A stretch of 41,901 nt of DNA, from positions 1-41,901 of IMG/VR virus record IMGVR_UViG_3300023179_000211. One strand, written 5' to 3'. The position numbers and the translations under genes were made by a program. Positions 14,774 to 22,538 of the stretch are shown here, in pieces (within the stretch, counting starts at the first letter, position 1; each line of letters starts with the position of its first letter). The notes beneath the pieces were generated by a model. The model saw only the letters and a list, made by a program, of their open reading frames with translations, searched no databases and was not told where the DNA came from. Origin of the DNA: a virus.

Positions 14774-15925
14774 ATGAGACTTCTTGATACATACGCTACA
14801 AATACAGGATCAAAGATTGATTTGCCGTTCATTTATACTAAATTTTTTCCACTTCCACTTGAAAAATTCATAACATTTCAAAGTGAAACTCCTTATGATT
14901 CAAGAAATTATTCGTATTGGCAAGAAGTAATTAATTTAATACATCCATATTTAAATAAACATAATATTCATATTGTTCAAGTTGGTACAAAAGATGAAAA
15001 GCCATTAAATGGAGTAATAAACCTTTTAGGGCAAACTAATTTAAATCAATTAGCATATGTTATTGAAAATTCAATGTTACATTTTGGTCCAGATAGTTTT
15101 TGCGTTCATCTCTCTTCGCATTTTGACAAACCAATCGTTTCTCTTTACAGTATAAGTAATCCAAATGTAGCTGGCCCTCATTTTGGCAATAAAAATAAAC
15201 ATATCCTTTTAAAAGGGTATGAAAGGATAGGAAATAAAAAACCTTCTTATTCTCAAATTGAGTTTCCAAAATCAATAAATACAATTAAACCAGAAGAAAT
15301 TGCTAGTTCTATTTTGAAACTGCTAGATATTAACCACTCGAGTTTTCCAGAAAGCGTATATTTTGGAACAGATTATAATTTAAAAAGTTTTGAAATTATA
15401 CCAGACAATGAATTAGACCCTAATTTAATACCAATTGAAAATCCCATAATAAGAATGGATTATATTTTTAACGAAGTAATTTTAGAAAAAATACTTTCTA
15501 TTAAAAAATCAATTATTTTTACAAATAAACCAATAAAAAAAGAGATTATAAAAAAATACAAACAGAATATAAATCAACTCATTTATATAATAGAAGAAGA
15601 AAATGATATAGATTTCGTAAAAATATTAAAAAATAATTCTATTAATTATATTCTTTTATCATTTTTAAAAGAAGATATATTGAATAAATATAAAATAGAT
15701 TATATGGATTACAATCTTATTATAAATAAAAAACATAAAACAAAAGAAGACGCTAAAATTTTAGATATAAAAAATCTATATTATAAATCATCAAGGATTT
15801 TACATTCTTCAAAAGGGCAATTTATATCAAAATATGATTGGTTAAATAATAGCGGAAATAAAGTTGTTGATGATCCAGATTTTTGGAAAGAAATTGATAA
15901 TTTTTATATATTTAAATTGACTTAA
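14774..15925 (+). CDS. GT9-like C-terminal half-domain plus unknown domain
   Basis: A 383-residue protein. Residues 1-190 read as the C-terminal, donor-binding half of a GT9/heptosyltransferase: HIVQVGTKDEKPLNGVINLL, then LAYVIENSMLHFGPDSFCVH and LSSHFDKPIVSLYS, which correspond to the conserved 'GdSg..HlA.alg.P.v.lfG' region. The N-terminal half lies at the end of the preceding protein, 14 bases upstream in another frame. Stops in the linker (TAA just before this ATG) rule out a single-base error as the cause. Residues 200-383 are an unrecognised lysine/isoleucine-rich domain ending in DPDFWKEIDNFYIFKL. The two proteins may assemble into one working transferase, perhaps adding sugars made by the enzymes at the left edge. 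Confidence 0.65.
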   Translation: MRLLDTYATNTGSKIDLPFIYTKFFPLPLEKFITFQSETPYDSRNYSYWQEVINLIHPYLNKHNIHIVQVGTKDEKPLNGVINLLGQTNLNQLAYVIENSMLHFGPDSFCVHLSSHFDKPIVSLYSISNPNVAGPHFGNKNKHILLKGYERIGNKKPSYSQIEFPKSINTIKPEEIASSILKLLDINHSSFPESVYFGTDYNLKSFEIIPDNELDPNLIPIENPIIRMDYIFNEVILEKILSIKKSIIFTNKPIKKEIIKKYKQNINQLIYIIEEENDIDFVKILKNNSINYILLSFLKEDILNKYKIDYMDYNLIINKKHKTKEDAKILDIKNLYYKSSRILHSSKGQFISKYDWLNNSGNKVVDDPDFWKEIDNFYIFKLT

Positions 15926-15945
15926 TATTTAATAAATGATAATAT
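15917..15945 (+). promoter_or_regulatory. Sigma70-like promoter, predicted leaderless
   Basis: TTGACT at 15917-15922, overlapping the preceding stop, and TAATAT at 15940-15945 with 17-base spacing. The ATG at 15953 follows after 7 bases, with no Shine-Dalgarno sequence. Confidence 0.6.
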
Positions 15946-15952
15946 ATTAGAT

Positions 15953-16771
15953 ATGAGTATAAAAATTAAAGACACGGAAAGTACAATTTCTATTGGAAGT
16001 TCTGAACTATCAAATATTAATCCAAAAGTTTTTGAATTAAAAAATGAAAACTTAAAGCAAATCCCGCCTTCAGTTATAACCCGAAACCAATATGGTCTTT
16101 TAGAAAATAATAATATTAATTATATATATAATGAAGATGGAACAATTAATTGGCGTAAAATGGTTAAACAAGAATACCTCGTTCCAAATCGGCAAAAAAC
16201 ACAAGAAACTGACGTATCGAAACTTGAAGATAAAGATTTGCTTATTTTGCTTGGGGGAATTAAAGAGTTAGCTCAAATTAGAGGGTATACTTCTGTGGAA
16301 TATAAAGTTGTCTCTGCGTCAGAAAATTATTTCGCTACAAGCTGTCGGATTACATGGATTCCTAATTATGAAACAAATGGCAAAGAGATTATCTTTGAAG
16401 CACTTGCAGATGCAACAAGTAATAACACTAAATCTTTCGCTAAGTTTTTTTTAGCTGCAATTGCAGAAAATAGAGCTTTTGTGCGTTGTGTGCGTAATTT
16501 TTTAAAAATAAACATTGTCTCACAAGAAGAACTTGGAGATGCAAAATTGGTAGATGATAATGGGTTTATTTCCGAAAACCCAACGTCTCCACAAAATCTT
16601 TTAGAAAAAACAATGAAAGATAAAAACATCACGTTTGATATTCTTAAAAATAAATTAATTAAAGAAAAATTTGATGGCGCAGAAAATTTTAATACAATTA
16701 CAGATATTCCTAAAGTTAAAATATTTGAATTAATAGATAGACTTAAAAAATTAAAATTAAATAATAGTTAA
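15953..16771 (+). CDS. Possible ERF/single-strand-annealing-like recombination protein
   Basis: A 272-residue protein with a weak resemblance to phage ERF/Sak-type annealing proteins. The central region has a two-strand unit (RGYTSVEYKVVSASENYFAT, SCRITWIPNYETNGKEIIFE) and then a helix FFLAAIAENRAFVRCVRNFL followed by KINIVSQEELGDA. This fits the 'AeTRA.aRAlR..L.i..v..EEl' signature of such proteins. The C-terminus (LLEKTMKDKNITFDILKNKL, then KVKIFELIDRLKKL) looks like a small helical domain. It is a one-gene unit with its own promoter and converges with the - strand cysteine-rich gene 8 bases downstream. The assignment is an inference from pattern only. Confidence 0.4.
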   Translation: MSIKIKDTESTISIGSSELSNINPKVFELKNENLKQIPPSVITRNQYGLLENNNINYIYNEDGTINWRKMVKQEYLVPNRQKTQETDVSKLEDKDLLILLGGIKELAQIRGYTSVEYKVVSASENYFATSCRITWIPNYETNGKEIIFEALADATSNNTKSFAKFFLAAIAENRAFVRCVRNFLKINIVSQEELGDAKLVDDNGFISENPTSPQNLLEKTMKDKNITFDILKNKLIKEKFDGAENFNTITDIPKVKIFELIDRLKKLKLNNS

Positions 16772-16779
16772 TATATTAT

Positions 16780-18090
16780 TTAATAAGTTCTTATACAGGC
16801 ATATACATTTTGATCTTTATAAGATTCAGCTAATTCTAATGTATCGAATTTAAATTGTAAATTGTGAGTAGTATACTTTACGCCATAATAATAAAAATCT
16901 CCTTCGCCCCCGTTTGGTAAAGTAAATTTTTCAGAAGCAACTATTTGAGTACCAGAATCTGAATAACAACAAGGACTTTTACCAGTATTTGCAGGATCAA
17001 CATAAAAAATTACTTCTCCATCTATGCTCGATATATCAGCAGCTGGCACTGCCTCCACACCAACTTTAAAAATCCATATAGAACGATAGTAATTATCAGC
17101 ATCACTAATTGTTTTAATGCCCTGTAGTAGAGGAGATGGTATATCTCTATATGGTGTACCTTCATCTTCGGCATACCCAAATGGTGCAATAAAATAAGGG
17201 AGATGTCCAATATATTCTGGAGTAGAAAAAATTTCCCAACAATCATTTTCATGATCACCACATAAATAGTGAGGCTCACTACAACGATTTGGACCTGGCA
17301 TATAAGTTTTTATTTTGTTGCCTTGAGCCATAGATAATTTTATTGAAGCAGCGCTATCTACAAGATCTTTAATTTTTTCTTTTGCAGGTTTACGAGAATA
17401 TGTAGTTTTGTCATGCGTATGACCATTAACATCATAATGAGCTTCTCCTCCACTACAATTACCCCACCAATCACATCTGCAATTCTCTGCACTCGAAGAA
17501 TTACTAATTTCCTTTGGTCCGTATTCAGAATAACCCTCTAGCTCTCCAAATACTTCTTCACATCTAACCACTCCACAAGGGCCAAGCCATGCGATAGGAT
17601 CAACGCAAGCATCATCACTAGAATTATCTGACGGGCCATTGCTATAATTATTACTTGTCGTGCGTTTGCAGTTATAAACTTCATATCCGCATTCTACCAA
17701 TCCACATTCATTTGGCATGCAAGAATAAACTATATTTTGAGATGTAGTATAATTTGAACTCCACCAACTTCCCCCATCTGGAGGACATGGACCAGAGGCT
17801 CTCCATGACTCGAAAGATGTTCCATTAGACCTGAGAGAAGACCTAACGGTAAATATAATATCGCCATTTACACTTAAAATCATGTCATGCGTTGTGGATC
17901 CGTTTTTATTAGCTTGACTACTGCTACTCGAAGAATATGAACAATTTTCATCGCAAGTATTAGACCAAGCGCTTGAGCCTCCAGAAGAACCATTAACACT
18001 TGAATCCCACTCAGTATATGGAACTAAACGCCAATCATAAAAGCCTTGATTTACAAATAAAATTACGTTAGAATTACAATAAGAGTTCAT
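16780..18090 (-). CDS. Cysteine- and serine-rich protein, possible virion surface protein
   Basis: A 436-residue protein that I do not recognise. It has 20 cysteines (about 4.6 percent), many tryptophans and tyrosines, and runs of serine/glycine (SSVNGSSGGSSAWSN). Cysteines occur in pairs such as CDENC, CGLVECGYEVYNC and CRCDWWGNC, suggesting disulfides or metal binding. No signal peptide or membrane helix is visible. The C-terminal half (SIWIFKVGVEAVPAADISSI, GEVIFYVDPANTG) looks like compact beta structure. It is on the late strand directly behind an AAGTGTAAT late-type motif, so a virion component such as a decoration or receptor-binding protein is plausible. Confidence 0.7.
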   Translation of the reverse strand: MNSYCNSNVILFVNQGFYDWRLVPYTEWDSSVNGSSGGSSAWSNTCDENCSYSSSSSSQANKNGSTTHDMILSVNGDIIFTVRSSLRSNGTSFESWRASGPCPPDGGSWWSSNYTTSQNIVYSCMPNECGLVECGYEVYNCKRTTSNNYSNGPSDNSSDDACVDPIAWLGPCGVVRCEEVFGELEGYSEYGPKEISNSSSAENCRCDWWGNCSGGEAHYDVNGHTHDKTTYSRKPAKEKIKDLVDSAASIKLSMAQGNKIKTYMPGPNRCSEPHYLCGDHENDCWEIFSTPEYIGHLPYFIAPFGYAEDEGTPYRDIPSPLLQGIKTISDADNYYRSIWIFKVGVEAVPAADISSIDGEVIFYVDPANTGKSPCCYSDSGTQIVASEKFTLPNGGEGDFYYYGVKYTTHNLQFKFDTLELAESYKDQNVYACIRTY

Positions 18091-18101
18091 ATATATAATA
18101 A

Positions 18102-18113
18102 ATTACACTTAGA
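18102..18113 (-). promoter_or_regulatory. Late-type promoter motif (TAAGTGTAAT)
   Basis: Read on the - strand, CTAAGTGTAATTTATTATAT lies 11 bases ahead of the ATG at 18090. It matches the copies before the other late units and has no TTGACA box upstream. Confidence 0.55.
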
Positions 18114-18141
18114 ATAGTAAGATATTATATATTATATAAAT

Positions 18142-18438
18142 TTAAAATTCTTTATATTTTACCAAGTTATTTCTTACAAAATATAAATTAATAAAAAATC
18201 CACAAAACGCACTTAAAATATTACTTAAAAATGGATATGTAAATCCAAATAGTGGATTTATAAAAAAACTAACACCCAAAGATATCCAAAAACTACTACA
18301 TTCATGACATAATAGAGGCTTTTGAATGTAAGGAATTTTAGCTATAAAATTTCTAAAAGGCCTAGATACTTCTGTATCGCTCCATGCGTAAGTTACTCCA
18401 AGACAAATAAAAAGATAAATTAAAAATTTATAAAACAT
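18142..18438 (-). CDS. Small membrane protein with CxxCxxFW motif (DUF1360-like)
   Basis: A 98-residue protein with an N-terminal hydrophobic segment (FYKFLIYLFICLGVTYAW), a short loop with SRPFRNFIAKI, the motif LLCHECSSFWISLGVSFF that opens a second membrane segment, and a third hydrophobic stretch (FLSNILSAFCGFFINLYF). The order 'R-P-F-R ... C-x-x-C-x-x-F-W' recalls DUF1360-type membrane proteins of bacteria and phages, whose function is not known. Three membrane passes and small size would also allow a holin-like role, but nothing else points to lysis here. Its start overlaps the stop of the preceding gene by one base (TAATG). Confidence 0.6.
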   Translation of the reverse strand: MFYKFLIYLFICLGVTYAWSDTEVSRPFRNFIAKIPYIQKPLLCHECSSFWISLGVSFFINPLFGFTYPFLSNILSAFCGFFINLYFVRNNLVKYKEF

Positions 18439-18905
18439 TATATAAAATAAACAACTAATTTATCTTGGTGATCTACTACAGAGAAAGACTTAAAAGAAAC
18501 TTTGTCAGATTCTAATTTTTTGCAAAGATTATTCCAGTCCTTTTCTGTTTTACCAATTTCGAAAATTTTTCCTCCACTATTTTTAAACATACTTTCTCTC
18601 ATCATTCTCATGTGTTCTTCCATGGGGTTAAATTGAGTCGCCTCGATTTCATTACTTTTCTCTTCAACTATTTTTTTAAATTCTTCTTCATTTAATAAAT
18701 TTTCAAAATAATTTGCGTCAGAAACAAGTTTAGATTGTAAATGATTTTTAACTCTATTTTTACAACTACAGTTTGGATTATTTCTTGAACTAGTTAAATC
18801 AGCTAAAATTTCTGGAAATTTTTCTTTTAAAGAGTTAAAAAAATTATCATTTTTTATAAAAGTATTAAAAAATACTGGAGAATTAAGCAGTTTATTAAAT
18901 GTCAT
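18438..18905 (-). CDS. Hypothetical protein with NPNCSCKNRV motif
   Basis: A 155-residue mainly helical protein, not recognised. A short cysteine motif, NPNCSCKNRVKNHL, lies near residue 45, after the segment FPEILADLTSSRNN. A charged helical middle (NEEEFKKIVEEKSNEIEATQ) and a C-terminal strand pair (VSFKSFSVVDHQDKLVVYFI) follow. It overlaps the DUF1360-like membrane protein gene by one base, so the two are coupled. No SD sequence or late motif is seen in the 38-base gap upstream, so it is probably transcribed with the tail-tube paralogue. Confidence 0.65.
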   Translation of the reverse strand: MTFNKLLNSPVFFNTFIKNDNFFNSLKEKFPEILADLTSSRNNPNCSCKNRVKNHLQSKLVSDANYFENLLNEEEFKKIVEEKSNEIEATQFNPMEEHMRMMRESMFKNSGGKIFEIGKTEKDWNNLCKKLESDKVSFKSFSVVDHQDKLVVYFI

Positions 18906-18943
18906 ATATATATTATATATTAAATATTATATATTTCAAATAA

Positions 18944-19750
18944 TTATGCGCCACTTAATATATATGTATTTAAATTCATAGTTAATTTTGCGTCATCGCT
19001 TATTGTATAACTCAATCTTGTTTGAGATTTAATTAAATCAGATAAATTTAAATTTAATAAAGTTTGATTACTTCTATATTTTTTAAAAGATAAGCTTAAA
19101 TTTGAACTTGTGATGCCAGTAAATATATTAGTAATTTTCTCCTGATTATATTCACTCATAGAAAATTCAAAATTCAAATTAATATTTATAGGATATTTAA
19201 TAATAACACTATCTGGTAAATAATTTCCTATAGTATATATAGATTCTCTCGGAATATCAATATTTAAACCAAAAGATTCTAATCTATTAAAATTTACCTC
19301 ATTTAGATTTAAATCAACATAACAATTATCTGCAATTTCAAAATTATTTAATATTTTTGGTTGATAATTAAATATACCAGATGCATTTCCTAATTCTCCT
19401 AGAATTAGACTTTGTATATTAACTTTTGGATACTCTCCAAGTCTATAACTTAAGGAATAACTAGTCAAATATCCACTTGAAAAAGTAAAATACCTGTTTC
19501 CATATTCTAATTTACCAAAAAAAGAATCTGATCCTGTATAATTTATAAATCTATCATTTGTGCTTAAAATATAGTTTAAATCTAAATTAGCTATAACTGG
19601 CTGAGAAACAAAATAATTTTTACTATTATCATCTATAAATAAAGATGGGTTAATATTATTTGAATAAGATATACTTAAATCTTGAACTCCAGATATAATA
19701 AAATTATTTAGATAAAAATTTTGATTTTCTATAGAATAAACGTTAAACAT
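18944..19750 (-). CDS. Tail tube protein paralogue
   Basis: A 268-residue, almost all-beta protein that looks homologous to the putative tail tube protein at 36848-38017. Matching segments include VIANLDLNYILSTNDRF with TVALDFSYILANLANEN, SSGYLTSYSLSYRLGEYPKV with GNGFISSYSTEASVGNFPTV, and FGLNIDIPRESIYTIGNYL with YNLSFDLGRTPIQKLGNRF, in the same order. It lacks several inserts of the longer protein and begins with a distinct FNVYSIENQNFYLNNFIISG. It could be a tail-tip-proximal ring or tube cap. It starts behind a late-type motif and is divergent from the gpM homologue. Confidence 0.65.
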   Translation of the reverse strand: MFNVYSIENQNFYLNNFIISGVQDLSISYSNNINPSLFIDDNSKNYFVSQPVIANLDLNYILSTNDRFINYTGSDSFFGKLEYGNRYFTFSSGYLTSYSLSYRLGEYPKVNIQSLILGELGNASGIFNYQPKILNNFEIADNCYVDLNLNEVNFNRLESFGLNIDIPRESIYTIGNYLPDSVIIKYPININLNFEFSMSEYNQEKITNIFTGITSSNLSLSFKKYRSNQTLLNLNLSDLIKSQTRLSYTISDDAKLTMNLNTYILSGA

Positions 19751-19758
19751 TAATTATA

Positions 19759-19782
19759 ATTACACTTCTTTTAAGTGTAAAT
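19759..19782. promoter_or_regulatory. Divergent pair of late-type promoter motifs (palindromic)
   Basis: GAAGTGTAAT on the - strand (19759-19768) faces the gene starting at 19750, and TTAAGTGTAAAT on the + strand (19771-19782) faces the gene starting at 19802. Together they form the inverted repeat ACACTT-CTTTT-AAGTGT at 19762-19778. The + strand gene also has AAGG-type Shine-Dalgarno sequences at 19789-19798. Confidence 0.6.
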
Positions 19783-19801
19783 TATATAAGGTAAAAGGTA
19801 T

Positions 19802-20350
19802 ATGGCAAGTATTTACGACACAGTTCCTACGTGGGATGCTAACGTATCATATAACAGATATGATATAGTTAAAGGTAATGATAATAAATTTTATTATTCA
19901 ATTATAAATTCAAACCTTGGGCCAGGAAATAACCCGACAACTCTATCCAATTTACAAGTTGATTGGGATGGATATATATCTTTAAACGGAGTACTATATC
20001 CAAATTTTTGGTGGAAACCATCATATAATACTAATGCGTCTTTCAAACCAAAGGTAATCATAAGTCAATTTGGTAATGGATATCAACAAAGAATAAAAGA
20101 TGGACTTAATAATAATTTAGCGGAATTATCTATCACATTTGAAAACAGAAACGAAAAAGAGACTACGTCCATATTACATTTCTTTTCTCAAAGAAATGGG
20201 CAAGAAAGTTTTATATATAATATGCCAACAATTTATTCAAAATCAACAAATAATTTAAACACAAAATTTATTTGTCCAGAATGGACATCTAATTATGTTT
20301 CATATAATAATTATTCTATTCAATGTAAATTTATGGAAGTTCCAGTTTAA
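19802..20350 (+). CDS. Lambda gpM-like minor tail protein with carbohydrate-binding-like N-terminus
   Basis: A 182-residue protein. Residues 80-182 follow the gpM family: KVIISQFGNGYQQRIKDGLN, LAELSITFENRNE, a fibre-tip HFFSQRNGQESFIY segment and the closing YSIQCKFMEVPV. The first 45 residues (TWDANVSYNRYDIVKGNDNK, FYYSIINSNLGPGNNP) look like a small CBM5/12 (ChiC)-type chitin-binding module, which is not part of lambda gpM. gpM helps to form the tail tip next to the tape measure. It starts the + strand tail-tip block and is followed two bases later by the gpL gene. Confidence 0.75.
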   Translation: MASIYDTVPTWDANVSYNRYDIVKGNDNKFYYSIINSNLGPGNNPTTLSNLQVDWDGYISLNGVLYPNFWWKPSYNTNASFKPKVIISQFGNGYQQRIKDGLNNNLAELSITFENRNEKETTSILHFFSQRNGQESFIYNMPTIYSKSTNNLNTKFICPEWTSNYVSYNNYSIQCKFMEVPV

Positions 20351-20352
20351 AT

Positions 20353-21807
20353 ATGAGTAATTTAGATAATTTAAATAAAAATCAAGTATATGATTACATA
20401 ACTAGTGGAGTAAGATCATTAAATTCTGAAATTAGTTCCTTACAACCTTCTTCACCAATCATGTTTTATGAAATTGATCTCACGGAGATTTCTCCAAAAT
20501 TAAAAAGTTTTTCTTATCAAGAAGGAAATCCAGTTAATAATGGAATTTTAAGAATTTATAATGATTATAATTTATTTAACTTATCAAATAATCCTTACGG
20601 TAAAATAAAATGGCAGGATAATTTTTATTATCCATTTCCAATTCAAGCTGAAGGATTTGAATATAATACAAATGGAGTATTACCTACGCCTAAAATTACT
20701 ATATCAAATAGTAGCCCAGATGCATCATTAAATTCTTTTTATAAATATCTTAGAATGAATATTGAATCCCTTGGCGAGATTATTGGTGCAAAATTTACTA
20801 GGTCAAAAACTTTTTTGAAATATTTAGATGGATCTAACTTTATTAATAATATTAATCCATATAATCCAGATACAGGATTATATGAATTAGAATTACCTAA
20901 AGACATTTATTTTATTGATAGAAAATCTTACGAAGACAAGTTTACCCTTCAATATCAATTGAATTCTATATTGGATATAGAAAATTTATATTTACCATCA
21001 AGATCTCTTCTGGCAAAAAAATGTACGTTCCAGTATAGAGGAGAAGGGTGCGTATATGAATATAATTCTAGATTAACATCTCTTCATAGTGGAGTTTACG
21101 CTAATGTCCAAAATCCACAATCTAATATTTATGGGCTTCAAACTGCTCCTCCTGTAGCTACAGAAAACGATCAATTATTTATATCTGATAATAATGGAAT
21201 TTTTTCATCAAAAGATAGCGCTGGAGCAAGCGCGATATATAGAATAACTGGTGGATTAGGAAATTCTGGTCAATGGATAGAGAATGCAAATTATGTTTCT
21301 GGAGATTTTGTATTTTTAGAAAAAGAAAGTCTTAAATATTATTTTGTTTGCATTCAAAATAATTTATCTACAATTTTTAACTCTCCTCCAAATACAAATT
21401 TCTGGGAAGCAGATAATTGCGCAAAAAATATAAAAAGTTGCAGATTTAGATGGTTAAAAAATCCCGCATTTCGTCCCGTAATTTGGCCAAAAGATAGAGG
21501 AGGAGAAGATCAACAGCAAACAGATGCAAGATTATTTGCTCAAAATTATACAAATGGATATCTTAGTCAAAAAAGAAGTTTTTATACAGATGAACCATTA
21601 GGAGCAGTTCAATATACTACCCAAGAAGTAGCCAATCAATTTGTTACAGGATTAAATGGTGTTCCTTTATATTTTCCGAGAAGGCCAGGATGCGAAAATC
21701 CAATGGCTGAATATGCCCATGGAATTCCTAAAGATGCAAATGGAAATTATTTAAATGGATTTCTTCCTTATGGAGGTTTTCCCGCAGTAAATAGACCAGA
21801 AGGATAA
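20353..21807 (+). CDS. Lambda gpL-like minor tail protein, probable Fe-S cluster
   Basis: A 484-residue gpL homologue. Typical segments are PIMFYEIDLTEI at the start, LGEIIGAKFTRSKTFLKYLD, LPKDIYFIDRKSYEDKFTLQ, DIENLYLPSRSLLAKKCTF and YRGEGCVYE. The cysteines in KKCTF, EGCVY and NCAKNIKSC are placed like the four that bind the [4Fe-4S] cluster in lambda gpL. Between the second and third of these lies an insertion of about 110 residues that contains WIENANYVSGDFVFLE and NSPPNTNFWEADN, again like a small carbohydrate-binding module. The protein forms the tail-tip cone with gpK, gpI and gpJ. Confidence 0.85.
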   Translation: MSNLDNLNKNQVYDYITSGVRSLNSEISSLQPSSPIMFYEIDLTEISPKLKSFSYQEGNPVNNGILRIYNDYNLFNLSNNPYGKIKWQDNFYYPFPIQAEGFEYNTNGVLPTPKITISNSSPDASLNSFYKYLRMNIESLGEIIGAKFTRSKTFLKYLDGSNFINNINPYNPDTGLYELELPKDIYFIDRKSYEDKFTLQYQLNSILDIENLYLPSRSLLAKKCTFQYRGEGCVYEYNSRLTSLHSGVYANVQNPQSNIYGLQTAPPVATENDQLFISDNNGIFSSKDSAGASAIYRITGGLGNSGQWIENANYVSGDFVFLEKESLKYYFVCIQNNLSTIFNSPPNTNFWEADNCAKNIKSCRFRWLKNPAFRPVIWPKDRGGEDQQQTDARLFAQNYTNGYLSQKRSFYTDEPLGAVQYTTQEVANQFVTGLNGVPLYFPRRPGCENPMAEYAHGIPKDANGNYLNGFLPYGGFPAVNRPEG

Positions 21808-21809
21808 AA

Positions 21810-22538
21810 ATGATTATTGATAACATTAAAAATTTAATAAAAGATCATGCAAAAAAAATTTTCCCACAAGAATGTTGTGGTTTTATTGTTGATGATTCTA
21901 AAGATATAAAAATAATAAAGTGCAAAAATATAGCGAAAAATCCTTATATAGATTTTAAAATATCTACCGCTGAATTTTTAAATATAAAAAAACAATATAA
22001 TATATTATATATATATCATAGTCATCCTATAGATCAAAATGATTTTTCTTATACAGATATAATATCATCCCATAATTTTAATATACCAATTATTTTATAT
22101 TTAATACCATCTGATATTTTTAAAATTTATAATCCTAAAATTTTTGATAAGTATTTAGATATTAGTTTTAAGTATAAAGAAAACGATTGTCTATCTTTGA
22201 TTAAAAAATATTGTTTAGATCAATTTAATAAAAATTTAAATGTAGATGAAATATATGATATTTTTGAAATTGATAGATTTAAATCAAATCTATATGATAT
22301 AACTAAAAAAATATTTATCGAAAAAGAAAATTTTCAAGAAATACTAGCAAAAGATTTAAAATTAGGAGATATATTATTATTAAAAAACGAAGAAGGATAT
22401 CCTGTTCATTTTGGAATTTATTTATCAAATAGTAGCGTTTTACATCAAACTTTATTTCAAAAATCTAAAATACATAATTTTTATGATAAAAAAGATAAAA
22501 TTATTTTAGGATTAAGAGGAGCACAGTATGATTATTAA
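21810..22538 (+). CDS. Lambda gpK-like tail tip protein: JAMM + NlpC/P60 peptidases
   Basis: A 242-residue two-domain protein. The N-terminal JAMM (Mov34-type) metalloprotease has PQECCGF with Glu21 and HSHPIDQNDFSYTD with His70, His72, Ser80 and Asp83, so the zinc site is complete. The C-terminal NlpC/P60 domain has the catalytic Cys in ENDCLSLIKKY (about 127) and the His in YPVHFGIYLSN (about 199). In lambda, gpK acts in tail-tip assembly and could cleave peptidoglycan during entry. It starts two bases after gpL and overlaps the gpI homologue by 11 bases, the same order as in lambda. Confidence 0.9.
   Translation: MIIDNIKNLIKDHAKKIFPQECCGFIVDDSKDIKIIKCKNIAKNPYIDFKISTAEFLNIKKQYNILYIYHSHPIDQNDFSYTDIISSHNFNIPIILYLIPSDIFKIYNPKIFDKYLDISFKYKENDCLSLIKKYCLDQFNKNLNVDEIYDIFEIDRFKSNLYDITKKIFIEKENFQEILAKDLKLGDILLLKNEEGYPVHFGIYLSNSSVLHQTLFQKSKIHNFYDKKDKIILGLRGAQYDY

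Noticed and set aside
14740-14780. A sequencing frameshift joining the two GT9 halves into one gene
   Set aside because: The linker has several stops, including a TAA directly before the second ATG in its own frame, so a single insertion or deletion does not restore a continuous frame.
16772-16779. Rho-independent terminator between the convergent genes at 16771 and 16780
   Set aside because: Only 8 bases and AT-only sequence; no stable GC stem. The same holds for the 3-base gap at 28134-28136.
18113-18141. AT-rich palindrome (ATATTATATATTATATA) as a replication origin or terminator
   Set aside because: Alternating AT tracts are expected by chance at this base composition, and there is no GC stem, iteron or initiator site.
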